Positions 1 through 8,052 of a stretch of DNA of 64,000 nucleotides are shown here, in pieces; the stretch's first letter is position 1; every line of letters begins with the position of its first letter. The stretch covers positions 1,984,001 through 2,048,000 of the forward strand of contig NZ_CP013380.1 of the NCBI RefSeq assembly GCF_001513745.1. The letters run 5' to 3'. The position numbers and the translations under genes are program-made. The notes under the pieces were generated by a model. That model saw nothing but the letters and a program-made list of their open reading frames with translations. It searched no databases and had not been told where the DNA came from. This DNA comes from Burkholderia humptydooensis (GTDB lineage Bacteria > Pseudomonadota > Gammaproteobacteria > Burkholderiales > Burkholderiaceae).

Positions 1-1
1 C

Positions 2-751
2 CGGTCGGACCATGTCGCGTGCCTGATGGACGGCGGAGCGGACGTGCGGGCCGTTTCGCCGCATCTCGTCTATATCCCTCCAAGTCACTTTGAATCGGCG
101 CGCGCATGGCTGGAGCGACATGGGCCGTCATCGCCGTGCGCGACGATGCTCGCATCGCCATTGTCGCTTGCAGTGCTCGCGGAGCATCTGAAGTCGTTTC
201 TGCGCGTGCGCTTGCCGGATGGCGAACCGATCGTGCTCGCGTATTGGGACCCGGCGATTCTCGCGACGCTGGTCGGTTCGCAAGACGACGAGACGCTGTT
301 CGTGAAAGGGCCGGTGCTGTCCGACGCGCAGCGTCAGGCATGGCTCGCGCCGATCCTGAGGTGGACGTATTGGGATCGCGAAGGCGCGCTGCGTCAGATC
401 GACTGGCGTCAGGATCGGATGCCGGCCTCCGCCGCGACGCTCAGGCCGCCGTTCAAGCTCGATCAGGGGCAGGTGGATGCTTTGATTGATGCGAGTGTGC
501 CGGACGGGTTGCTATTGCATCTCAATGAACGCGATCCGTCGACGTTAGCTGAAATCCCGGAAGACGAGCGCTACGGATTCGTATGCCGGCAGATTGAACG
601 TGCTCGGCAGCGCGGTATCGAGGGAGTCGGCGTGCTCATGGAATACTGCTCGCTTGCCGCCCGGTATGGGGAGGCGTTCGAGGCATCGCCCGAAGGCGCT
701 GCATTATTGAAACCGCTACTACCGGTAGCGATCGATCGACCCCAAGCATAA
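2..751 (+). CDS. DUF4123 domain protein, T6SS effector adaptor (5' end outside window)
   Basis: DUF4123 proteins are cytoplasmic chaperones that load a toxin onto its cognate VgrG spike in type VI secretion. The frame is open to the left edge (codons from position 2), and an internal ATG at 26 falls inside what looks like the conserved N-terminal block (HVACLMDGGAD, then SPHLVYI). The real start is therefore probably upstream, with roughly 40-50 residues missing. The middle part, with LPDGEPIVLAYWDPAIL around residues 65-85, and the WTYWDREG stretch are typical of the family. The next two genes, a lipoprotein and a Tle1-like lipase, are the expected immunity and cargo partners. A vgrG would be expected just upstream, outside the window. 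The family call is confident; the partner assignment is by context. Confidence 0.8.
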   Translation, partial: RSDHVACLMDGGADVRAVSPHLVYIPPSHFESARAWLERHGPSSPCATMLASPLSLAVLAEHLKSFLRVRLPDGEPIVLAYWDPAILATLVGSQDDETLFVKGPVLSDAQRQAWLAPILRWTYWDREGALRQIDWRQDRMPASAATLRPPFKLDQGQVDALIDASVPDGLLLHLNERDPSTLAEIPEDERYGFVCRQIERARQRGIEGVGVLMEYCSLAARYGEAFEASPEGAALLKPLLPVAIDRPQA

Positions 752-781
752 TCAGGCTATTTGCCAAGAAGGACGCACAAG

Positions 782-1267
782 ATGACCTTTGCTACATTCC
801 AGCGCATGGCTTTCGCGGCGGGCTTTGCTGTCTTCACGCTGACCGCTTGCGCGGGTTCTAGTTTCTTGCCCGACGATCCTCTTAAGGGAGCCGGGCCTGC
901 ACTTGGAATGGTGCCGATTAATCATACGGATCGGTATGCGGTGAACATCTTCGTCGAAAAGTATTGGGCTGGCGACGCAGTAGCACATAACGCAGGAGGG
1001 AAAACGGCTTGCTGTTTTCCCGGTGTGAAGGACTGGAATAAGCCCGTGACAGTGACGTGGGAATGGGGGTACGAGGAGGATCCGAAGACAAAGGCGGTAA
1101 CACGGCCAGACGAAAAACATACCGTGCAAGTTCATTTTCCGCCGGGTGGCCCAAATCAAGGTTCCGATCCATACAAGACGGACGCGTACCTCTGCGTTAT
1201 TTTGCGTGATCGTAATACTGCCGAGTTGGCTTTTTCGCCTAGCGGAACTGGGTGTGCGGCCAAGTAA
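782..1267 (+). CDS. DUF3304-like lipoprotein, putative Tle1 immunity protein
   Basis: This is a small predicted lipoprotein. The chosen ATG (782) follows AAGAAGGAC at a good spacing; a TTG at 761 would add seven residues before the signal peptide. The signal ends in a lipobox LTAC with the lipidated Cys at residue 23. The mature part, with the NHTDRYAVNIF segment, a CC pair in KTACCFPGV, and VTVTWEWGY, resembles the DUF3304 family found beside T6SS lipases. The gene lies between the DUF4123 adaptor and the DUF2235 lipase, with about 20-30 bp gaps, so it is probably in the same operon. Periplasmic lipoproteins commonly protect against Tle effectors acting on periplasm-exposed phospholipids. 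The immunity role is inferred from position and localisation. Confidence 0.65.
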   Translation: MTFATFQRMAFAAGFAVFTLTACAGSSFLPDDPLKGAGPALGMVPINHTDRYAVNIFVEKYWAGDAVAHNAGGKTACCFPGVKDWNKPVTVTWEWGYEEDPKTKAVTRPDEKHTVQVHFPPGGPNQGSDPYKTDAYLCVILRDRNTAELAFSPSGTGCAAK

Positions 1268-1288
1268 AACTATCAAACAGGGACGATT

Positions 1289-2881
1289 ATGACAGTTCGA
1301 CAAGCTGGCAAGCCGATTACTTATGAAGAGATCGCGCGTGCAGCGATTGACGGAGCGACGAAGCGTATCCTTCGACAGTGTCCAGCCAATCAGGCAGATG
1401 CGATTGCATGTCGACTCTATCCGGCACTGTCGTTCTTCTTCGATGGTACGAATAATAATATGGATCGAGACCTGCCACTCAAAAAGCATTCGAACGTTGT
1501 CAAGCTATTTCGTTCTGCGAAGGACTCCGTGGGCGATGAAGCAAGGGCTCTTTATCTTCCTGGCGTTGGAACGCCTTTTAAGTTTATGAAGGTGGCGGGT
1601 TATACCGATCAATTGAAAGACGATGACGGTGGGATTGCCGGACTGGGGCTAGGCGCGGGGGGCGATCTGCGTATCAAATATGCATTGGCCGAGTTTTCTC
1701 GCCGACTTGAGATTGAATGGGGACCGGGCTCATGGAAGCATATGCGCGAAATCACCGTGGCGATTTTCGGGTTTTCGCGGGGCGCAACGGAGGCACGAGC
1801 GTTTGTTCGTCGATTCGTGGAGCAGAAATGCAGTAAAGACGGCGGCAAGCTGTACTGGGCCGCTCCGAATGGCGTGCGCGTGCCGTTGCGTATCAACTTT
1901 ATGGGACTGTTCGATACCGTCGCTTCAGTGGGCGGTCCCGCTTTACATCTTGATTGGGCGTCGGAACTGGCGATCCCGGCCGAAGTGGAGCGTTGCGTGC
2001 ACTATGTCTCGGCGCATGAGGTGCGACGAGCATTTCCGCTCGATTCGGTGCGCGTCGACAAGACCTATCCGGGCAACTGCGAGGAAGTCGTATATCCGGG
2101 CGTGCATTCCGATGTCGGCGGCGGTTACGGGCCGGAAGAGCAGGGGCGCGAGCAGGACTTGTCGTTGATTCCACTGCGACACATGTATGCAGAAGCTTTG
2201 CGGGCCGGCGTGCCATTGCAACCGCTAGACCAGATGGAGCCGAGATTTCGGGACGATTTCAAGCTGGCCGACGACGCTCGGATCGTGAAGTTATACAACG
2301 AGTATATGGCTGCGCTTCCGGCCGCGTTCGGCGATGGCCTCGAAGCGCTGATCCAACCGCACCGTTACCTGAACTTCCGGTGGCGCAGCGTTCTTGCTCG
2401 CAACCGTGCGGACGATCGCGTATTGGGGCGGCTCTATCAAAAAGTCGGCGCATCGTTTTGCGCGGCCGTGTCGGCCGGAACCGACGCTGACCACCCGCCA
2501 TGCCAGCCGAACGAATGGGTCTATGACGTGCCGAAGGATCCCGAAGAGCAAGCCAGACAACTATTGGGCGAGCAGCGGCGGCTGGAGCGGCATATCGAGT
2601 TCCTGCGCAACCCGATCGAATGCCGCCCCGGCCCGCATAGCTACCCGCCGACCCCGCGCGAACTGACTCCATACGAAAAAATGATCCTGTCGGCGTGGGA
2701 CGAGCACGAGCCGCCTTTGCTGGCCGTCGATCAACTGCTGGCCGAATACGTTCACGATTCGGTTGCTGCATTCACGTCGTGGCCCTGTGCGCTATGGGAT
2801 CAGCGGGGGATCTGGTGTGACCAGCGGCGCTATCTCGCGGAGAATGACCCGATGAATGCGGGGGATTTAGCAGTGGCGTAG
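1289..2881 (+). CDS. Tle1-family DUF2235 phospholipase, T6SS effector
   Basis: This is a 530-residue alpha/beta-hydrolase-like protein of the DUF2235 family, which includes the Tle1 antibacterial phospholipases of type VI secretion. Diagnostic blocks are FFFDGTNNN near residue 51, the nucleophile elbow GFSRG with the serine at about residue 163, NFMGLFDTVASVG near 205-217, and PGVHSDVGGGYGP near 271-283, which carries the usual Asp/His region. There is no signal peptide, as expected for a T6SS cargo. The C-terminal third has no second domain that I recognise. The start at 1289 follows AGGGACG. It is the last gene of the adaptor-lipoprotein-lipase set, and its codon use is less GC-biased than that of the locus further right. 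Confidence 0.85.
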   Translation: MTVRQAGKPITYEEIARAAIDGATKRILRQCPANQADAIACRLYPALSFFFDGTNNNMDRDLPLKKHSNVVKLFRSAKDSVGDEARALYLPGVGTPFKFMKVAGYTDQLKDDDGGIAGLGLGAGGDLRIKYALAEFSRRLEIEWGPGSWKHMREITVAIFGFSRGATEARAFVRRFVEQKCSKDGGKLYWAAPNGVRVPLRINFMGLFDTVASVGGPALHLDWASELAIPAEVERCVHYVSAHEVRRAFPLDSVRVDKTYPGNCEEVVYPGVHSDVGGGYGPEEQGREQDLSLIPLRHMYAEALRAGVPLQPLDQMEPRFRDDFKLADDARIVKLYNEYMAALPAAFGDGLEALIQPHRYLNFRWRSVLARNRADDRVLGRLYQKVGASFCAAVSAGTDADHPPCQPNEWVYDVPKDPEEQARQLLGEQRRLERHIEFLRNPIECRPGPHSYPPTPRELTPYEKMILSAWDEHEPPLLAVDQLLAEYVHDSVAAFTSWPCALWDQRGIWCDQRRYLAENDPMNAGDLAVA

Positions 2882-3158
2882 GCTTTTGCCAATGTCAGAG
2901 CCATTACGGTGGCTCGAGCGGTCTTCCCGGAAAGAACGCGGGGACTTCAGCGTGGTTTGTGTGTCGATGTCTGAGGGCGAGTGGAGAGCAACCAGAGCCG
3001 CGTTGCAATCGATCTGCGATCCGGTTAGGGCCGGATACGCTAAAGCCCGCTGATCACGGGCACTTTCCCAGTGCGACAGATTTGCTACAGCACGAGGCGA
3101 GAGGCTTGTGGAACAAGACTTTTGCCTCTCATTCCATCCCCTGATCCACGTGATCCAC
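2882..3158. other. Intergenic stretch with no supported gene
   Basis: About 280 bp between the Tle1 gene and the permease remnant. I see no coding region with family similarity. A minus-strand open frame covers it (2867-3280) but it runs antisense across the permease remnant and matches nothing I know. It may be the scar at the end of the T6SS island. Confidence 0.4.
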
Positions 3159-3347
3159 AAGGGGAGGTACGACATCGAGTCGATCTTCGTCGCGGACGGC
3201 GGCATCTCCGGCCGCTTCAATCCGCAGGCGCTCGCGGCCTGCGCGATCGGCGTCGCCGTGCAGATTCCGTTCATGAACACGCCGATGTACGCGGGCCCGA
3301 TTCCGCGCTACCTCGACGGCGCGGATCTGTCGTGGCTCGTCGGCCTT
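3159..3347 (+). pseudogene. NCS1-family nucleobase permease remnant
   Basis: About 63 codons reading KGRYDIES...[16 protein letters not shown]...NTPMYAGP...[10 protein letters not shown]. This matches the penultimate transmembrane region of NCS1 (uracil/hydantoin/cytosine-type) permeases, which end with GADISWLVGL-like sequence. There is no N-terminal 400-odd residues and no C-terminus. The frame runs straight on into an alcohol dehydrogenase segment. I take it as a deletion scar, not as a working fusion. Confidence 0.7.
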
Positions 3348-4236
3348 CAGGCCGTCATCTTCCCGGGCGCGGAGCCCAATCCGACCGACATCAACGTCCG
3401 CGACGGCATCGAGCTCTATCAGCGCGAGGGGTGCGACTTCATCGTTTCGCTCGGCGGCGGGTCGTCGCACGACTGCGCGAAAGGCATCGGGCTCGTCACC
3501 GCCGGAGGCGGACATATCCGCGACTATGAAGGGATCGACAAATCGACGGTGCCGATGACGCCGTTGATTTCGATCAACACGACGGCGGGCACGGCAGCGG
3601 AGATGACACGATTCTGCATCATCACCAACTCCAGCAATCACGTGAAAATGGCGATCGTCGATTGGCGCTGCACGCCGCTCATCGCCATCGACGATCCGCG
3701 CCTGATGGTGGCGATGCCGCCCGCGCTGACCGCCGCAACCGGCATGGACGCGCTCACGCACGCGGTGGAGGCCTACGTTTCCACGGCCGCGACGCCGATC
3801 ACCGACGCCTGCGCCGAAAAAGGCCATCGCGCTGATCGGCGAATGGCTGCCGAAGGCTGTCGCGAACGGCGAATCGATGGAGGCGCGCGCGGCGATGTGC
3901 TATGCGCAGTATCTCGCCGGGATGGCGTTCAACAACGCGTCGCTCGGCTATGTGCACGCGATGGCGCACCAGCTCGGCGGTTTCTACAACCTCCCGCACG
4001 GGGTCTGCAATGCAATCCTGCTGCCGCACGTGTCCGAGTTCAACCTGATTGCCGCGCCTGAACGCTTCGCCACCGTCGCGTTGCTCCTCGGCGTCAATAC
4101 GGCCGGCTTGAGCACCGTCGATGTCGCTCGGGCCGCCATTGCGGCGATCCGCGGGCTCTCGGCATCGATCGGCATCCCGGCCGGCCTGGTCGCGTTGGGC
4201 GTCAAGGCCGAAGACCACGTCCGCCGCCTGGCTGTC
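3348..4236 (+). pseudogene. Iron-containing alcohol dehydrogenase, truncated at both ends and frameshifted
   Basis: From about 3348 the frame reads [12 protein letters not shown], then [20 protein letters not shown] (the NAD-binding GGGSxxD motif), [15 protein letters not shown] and [14 protein letters not shown], with a metal-ligand Asp/His region. All are typical of group III Fe-ADHs. After ITDACAEK a run of five A (3817-3821) shifts frame. The rest continues one frame over ([41 protein letters not shown] with two ligand histidines, [13 protein letters not shown]) until HVRRLAV near 4236, where similarity stops about 40 residues short of a normal end. The N-terminal 70 or so residues are missing. 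It is therefore dead at three points. The break at 4236 lies only about 15 bp before the first locus promoter element. Confidence 0.85.
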
Positions 4237-4250
4237 TCGTCCCGACTGGA

Positions 4251-4299
4251 ATGGTCCGTACCATTCGACACGTGTCTGCCATACGCGTCGCTTAATGTG
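4251..4299 (+). promoter_or_regulatory. Shared locus promoter element, copy upstream of gspI
   Basis: The copy begins ATGGTCCGTACCATTCG, identical at positions 1-10 to the copies at 5650 and 12578. It then has TCGACAC-GTGT-CTGCCAT, two 7-mers 11 nt apart resembling a PhoB box (CTGTCAT repeats), and GCTTAATGT where a -10 could lie. It is about 95 nt upstream of the gspI ATG. The function is inferred from conservation and position. Confidence 0.5.
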
Positions 4300-4394
4300 C
4301 GTACGCGGCGCCGGCCGCGCCGGCGCGGGATGCCTCGCGTGAGCCGGCTTCGCATCCAGTACGGCGCCGGGCGACTTATCGACAGACGCAGGCC

Positions 4395-4835
4395 ATGTGC
4401 GACGACAAAACCGACCATCACGATCGTCCGGCACGCGGCGGTTCGCGCGCGGCACGGGAACGGGAACAGGAACAGGGATTCACGCTGATCGAGGTGCTGG
4501 TCGCGCTCGCGATCGTCGCGATCGCATTGGGCGCCGTGATGCGCGCGATCGGTGCGCTCGCGTCGGACACCGATACGGCCCGCATGCGCCTGCTCGCGTT
4601 GTGGAGCGCCGACAACGCGCTCGGCGAGATTCGCATCGCGTCGAGCTGGCCGCCGGTCGGCGCGCGCACGTTCGCGTGTCCGCAGGGGCGTTATCCGTTC
4701 GTGTGCCGCCAATCCGTCGCGGCGCTGCCGAGCCCGCTCGTGCGCCGGGTGACGGTGAGCGTCTATCCGTCGGCGTCGAGCCGCAACGTGCTCGCCGAAG
4801 TCGCGACGGTGATCCAGAATGAGGCGCGGCGCTGA
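4395..4835 (+). CDS. gspI: Type II secretion minor pseudopilin GspI
   Basis: 146 residues with the prepilin motif [22 protein letters not shown]: cleavage after Gly, N-methylated Phe+1 and the conserved Glu+5. A roughly 20-residue hydrophobic helix and a short C-terminal domain follow, including ADNALGEIR, a GspI hallmark. GspI joins GspJ, GspK and GspH in the tip of the type II pseudopilus in the inner membrane/periplasm. The leader before the cleavage site is about 28 residues, longer than usual, so the true start could be internal, although no good alternative ATG is present. The stop overlaps gspJ by 17 bp. Other type II genes lie far off in this window (gspF, gspH near 28-30 kb, gspK near 36 kb). 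Confidence 0.85.
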   Translation: MCDDKTDHHDRPARGGSRAAREREQEQGFTLIEVLVALAIVAIALGAVMRAIGALASDTDTARMRLLALWSADNALGEIRIASSWPPVGARTFACPQGRYPFVCRQSVAALPSPLVRRVTVSVYPSASSRNVLAEVATVIQNEARR

Positions 4836-5481
4836 ACCGCGCGCGCTAGCGCGCGCACGGGGCTTCACGCTGATCGAGATGCTGGTCGCGATCGCGCTGC
4901 TGGCCGTGATCGCGTTGCTGTCGTGGCGCGGGCTCGACGCGACGATCCGCGGCCGCGACGGCATCGCGTCGAATCTCGCGCAAACGCGCCTGCTCGGCCG
5001 CTATTTCTCGCAGTTGCAGTTCGACTTGCTGAACCTCGTGACGGCCGACGAGGTGTTCGGGCCGCCGCTGCGCATCCTGCCGAACGAGCTCGTGATGGTG
5101 CGTCACCTCGGCGTAGGCGGCGGGCCGACGCAGGTACAGGTCGTGCGCTACCAGTTGCGCGGGCGCGAGCTCGTGCGCAGCGCGTCCCGGCCGCTCGCGT
5201 CGCTCGCCGAGGTCGAGGACGCGCTGCATCACATGGATGCGTTCGCGCGCGTCGTCGTCGGCCGCGATGCGCGGTCGATGCAGCTTTTCGTATGGATTCC
5301 GCCCGGCGGATGGACCACGAGCCAGGCCGTCGTCGAGCAGGCCTACGCGCAATTCCTCGCGCAGCACGGCGTGAGCAATTCGACGTCGCTCGGGATGCCG
5401 CTGCCGCGCGGGGTTCGCTTCGCGGTCACGATGGGCTCGCCCGCGGTCGAATACGTGCGGACGATTCCGATCGGGCAGTGA
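4819..5481 (+). CDS. gspJ: Type II secretion minor pseudopilin GspJ
   Basis: 220 residues; prepilin motif ARARG/FTLIEMLVAIALLAVIALLSWRGLD with Glu+5. The helix plus the SWRGLD block directly after the transmembrane part is characteristic of GspJ. The soluble domain (residues about 40-215) contains QLQFDLLNL and GVRFAVTMGSPAVEYVR, matching the GspJ beta-rich fold. The start overlaps the end of gspI, indicating co-translation. It would form the tip trimer with GspI and GspK. No gspG, gspE or gspD follows. The next gene is a TPR glycosyltransferase with its own promoter-like element. Confidence 0.85.
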   Translation: MRRGAEPRALARARGFTLIEMLVAIALLAVIALLSWRGLDATIRGRDGIASNLAQTRLLGRYFSQLQFDLLNLVTADEVFGPPLRILPNELVMVRHLGVGGGPTQVQVVRYQLRGRELVRSASRPLASLAEVEDALHHMDAFARVVVGRDARSMQLFVWIPPGGWTTSQAVVEQAYAQFLAQHGVSNSTSLGMPLPRGVRFAVTMGSPAVEYVRTIPIGQ

Positions 5482-5649
5482 CGGCGCCGCGCGACGCCGC
5501 GCATGCGCCCCGGCGGGCGCCCGGGCACGGATCGGATCGAGCGCGGGCATGCGCTTGCGGCGCATCGGCACATCGTCTGCGCGACCGGGCCGCCCGAGCG
5601 CGAGCGCGACCGCCCCGGCGCGAAAAGCGCGCCGTCCCCCCAGGGCGAA

Positions 5650-5700
5650 ATGGTCCGTAACTTTCGTCATACGTCTGTTATCGGCCGTCCGTTAGTCTCG
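5650..5700 (+). promoter_or_regulatory. Shared locus promoter element, copy upstream of the first TPR gene
   Basis: ATGGTCCGTAAC is followed by TCGTCAT-ACGT-CTGTTAT, the best PhoB-box-like pair of the five copies (6 of 7 in each half), then CGTTAGTCT at 5690-5698, which is nearly identical in content and spacing to the gspF copy. If CGTTAGTCT is the -10, transcription would start near 5705. That argues against the GTG at 5703 and for the GTG at 5775 as translation start. Confidence 0.6.
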
Positions 5701-5774
5701 CCGTGGGCATGATCGCCGCGACCGCCGCTTCGGACGGTCGAGCGGCGGCGCCGGCAATCGGGAAGGGGGCGAAC

Positions 5775-7997
5775 GTGACGGTCGAGCACCGGCATGAGGC
5801 ACACGCGGGCGCGTCGGGGAACGACGCGTCCGGACAATGGCAATCGGCAGCCGTTCTGGCGCGCGCGAGGAACTGGCACAGCGCCGGAAGGCTCGACGAC
5901 GCGGCGTGCGAGTATCTCCGCGTGCTCGCGAAGGCGCCCGACGATCCGCGGGCGCTGCATCTGTACGGCGTGCTGCAGTTCCAGCGCGGCGCGGCCGACG
6001 ACGCCGAATCGCTGCTGCGCCGCTCGATCGCCATCGAGTCGGGCGTGCGCGCGCTGTCGGATCTCGGCGCGATCGCCGGCGAGCGCGGCCGCCTCGACGA
6101 GGCGCTCGAGCATTTTGCCGCCGCGTTGCGCGCGGAGCCGGGCGACGTGCAGACGCTCGTGCGCCGCGGCAACACGTTGCTCGCGCTGCGCCGCCATGAC
6201 GATGCGCTGGCGTCGTTCGACCGCGCGCTCGCCGTGTCGCCGCTCGTGCTCGATGCGCTGTGCAATCGCGGCAGCGCGCTGCGCGCGCTCGGCCGCTTCG
6301 ACGAGGCGCTCGACACGTACGATCGCGCGCTGATGGTCGAGCCGCGTTCGTTCGAATCGTGGTTCAACCGCGGGCTCGTGCTTCGCGAACTGGGGCGGCC
6401 GGCCGACGCGCTGCCATGCTTCGACCGCGCGCTCGCGATCCGGCCCGGCATGGCCGCGATCGCGGCGGAGCGCGGCCGGGCGCTCGTCGCTCTCGGCCGC
6501 TACGGCGAAGCGCTCGCCGCATACGACGAGGTGATCGCGGCCGATCCCGCGTGCGTCGACGCGCTCCATGACAGCGCGGTCGCGCTCGCGCGGCTCGGCC
6601 GCGCAGACGAGGCGCTGATGCGCTGCGAGCGCGTGCTCGCGCTCGATCCGCTCCACGCCCGCGCGCTCGCGAGCCGCGGCGACGCGCTGTTGCAGCTCGA
6701 GCGTTACGGCGACGCGCTCGACAGCTATGCGCGCGCGCTTGCGATCGAGCCGCATTCGGCCGAGACGCTGTGCAATCGCGGCACCGCGCTGCGATTCCTG
6801 AAGCGCTTCGACGAAGCCCTGGCCAGTTGCAACGCCGCGCTCGCGTGCGACGGCCGCTTCGCGCACGCATGGATGGCTCGCGGCGGCGTGCTGCGGGATC
6901 TGCACCGCCACGACGAAGCGGCGGCGTCGCTCGACCGTGCGCTCGCGCTGCGCCCAGATCATGCGGCGAACTGGCTCGATCGCGGCAACCTCCATGCGGA
7001 CATGGCGCAGATGGACGACGCGCGCGCCGCATACGACCGCGCGATCGCCCTGCATCCCGGCTACGTCGACGCGCATGTCGCGCGCGCGTCGCTTCATCTG
7101 ATGGCGGGCGAGTTCGCGCGCGGCTGGCCCGAATACGAATGGCGGCTGCGCGATGCGCGGCTCGCGCGTCACGATCGCCCGTTCACGCAGCCGTCGTGGC
7201 GCGGCGACGCGCCGCTCGACGGCAAGACCCTCCTGATCCACGCGGAGCAGGGTGTCGGCGACACGCTCCAGTTCTGCCGCTACGTGCCGCTCGCGGCCGC
7301 GCGCGGCGCGCGCGTCGTGTTCGAAGTCGCGCCGCCGCTGCGTACGCTGATGGCGTCGCTGCACGGCGCGGCCGACGTAATCGCGCGCGGCGCGCCGCTG
7401 CCGCCGTTCGACTGTCGCGCGCCGCTGCTGAGCCTGCCGCTTGCGTTTCGCACCGACGAAGCGAGCATTCCGCGCGCGGCCGCCTACCTGCATGCGGACC
7501 CGCAGCGCACGCGCGAGTGGGACGCGTCGCTCGGCGCGCGGCGCCGGCCGCGGATCGGGCTCGCATGGGCCGGCGATCCGGCGCACCGGAACGATCACAA
7601 CCGGTCGATCGACCTCGCGCGGCTCGCGCCGCTGTTCGATCTCGACATCGACTGGGTGAGCCTGCAGAAGCCCGTGCGCGAGCATGACGAAGCGCTGCTC
7701 GCGACCGTTCCCGTGCGGTGCGTCGACGACGAGCTCGGCGATTTCGCGGACACGGCCGCGCTGATCGGCGCGCTCGATCTCGTGATCGCAGTCGATTCGG
7801 CGGTCGCGCATCTCGCGGGCGCGCTCGGGCATCCCGTCTGGCTGCTGCTGCCCGATCCGCCGGACTGGCGCTGGATGCGCGCCCGCACCGACAGCCCGTG
7901 GTATCCGTCGGCGCGGCTCTTCCGCCAGCCGGCGCCCGGCAAATGGGCGGACGTGATCGACGCGGTGCTCGCCGCGATCGAGGCGATGGCACGTTAG
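5775..7997 (+). CDS. TPR-repeat protein with GT9-like glycosyltransferase domain (paralogue 1 of 3)
   Basis: About 740 residues, no signal peptide, so cytoplasmic. Residues about 30-460 are roughly a dozen tandem TPR units of 34 residues (repeating A-L-x-R-G-x-A-L-x-x-L-x-R-x-x-E/D-A-L). Residues about 480-735 form a Rossmann-like glycosyltransferase region of the heptosyltransferase/TPR-GT type. It has HAEQGVGDTLQFCRYVPL, PLLSLPLAF, RIGLAWAGDPAHRNDHNRSI, WVSLQK, ALDLVIAVDSAVAHLAGALG and DSPWYPSARLFRQ. The start is GTG at 5775 with GGGAAGGGGG before it; a GTG at 5703 or ATG at 5709 is possible but collides with the putative promoter. Two paralogues follow, then a giant TPS exoprotein. A role in glycosylating that protein is my inference, by analogy to HMW1C. 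Confidence 0.8.
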   Translation: MTVEHRHEAHAGASGNDASGQWQSAAVLARARNWHSAGRLDDAACEYLRVLAKAPDDPRALHLYGVLQFQRGAADDAESLLRRSIAIESGVRALSDLGAIAGERGRLDEALEHFAAALRAEPGDVQTLVRRGNTLLALRRHDDALASFDRALAVSPLVLDALCNRGSALRALGRFDEALDTYDRALMVEPRSFESWFNRGLVLRELGRPADALPCFDRALAIRPGMAAIAAERGRALVALGRYGEALAAYDEVIAADPACVDALHDSAVALARLGRADEALMRCERVLALDPLHARALASRGDALLQLERYGDALDSYARALAIEPHSAETLCNRGTALRFLKRFDEALASCNAALACDGRFAHAWMARGGVLRDLHRHDEAAASLDRALALRPDHAANWLDRGNLHADMAQMDDARAAYDRAIALHPGYVDAHVARASLHLMAGEFARGWPEYEWRLRDARLARHDRPFTQPSWRGDAPLDGKTLLIHAEQGVGDTLQFCRYVPLAAARGARVVFEVAPPLRTLMASLHGAADVIARGAPLPPFDCRAPLLSLPLAFRTDEASIPRAAAYLHADPQRTREWDASLGARRRPRIGLAWAGDPAHRNDHNRSIDLARLAPLFDLDIDWVSLQKPVREHDEALLATVPVRCVDDELGDFADTAALIGALDLVIAVDSAVAHLAGALGHPVWLLLPDPPDWRWMRARTDSPWYPSARLFRQPAPGKWADVIDAVLAAIEAMAR

Positions 7998-8015
7998 GGT
8001 CTGTAAACAGACCCT
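7996..8015. repeat. Perfect 20-bp inverted repeat between TPR paralogues 1 and 2
   Basis: AGGGTCTGT-AA-ACAGACCCT is a 9-bp perfect palindrome arm pair with a 2-nt centre. It starts at the last codon of the first TPR gene and lies 38 bp before the second. There is no T-run after it, so it is not a standard intrinsic terminator. It could be a protein-binding operator or an RNA processing/attenuation hairpin. Confidence 0.6.
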
Positions 8016-8052
8016 GGGGATAACGAAGCACAACGATCAGCGGGGCCACACG

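Noticed and set aside
3108..4061. A functional permease-dehydrogenase fusion protein
   Set aside because: The permease part is only about 60 residues, the dehydrogenase lacks its N-terminus, shifts frame at the A-run and loses its C-terminus.
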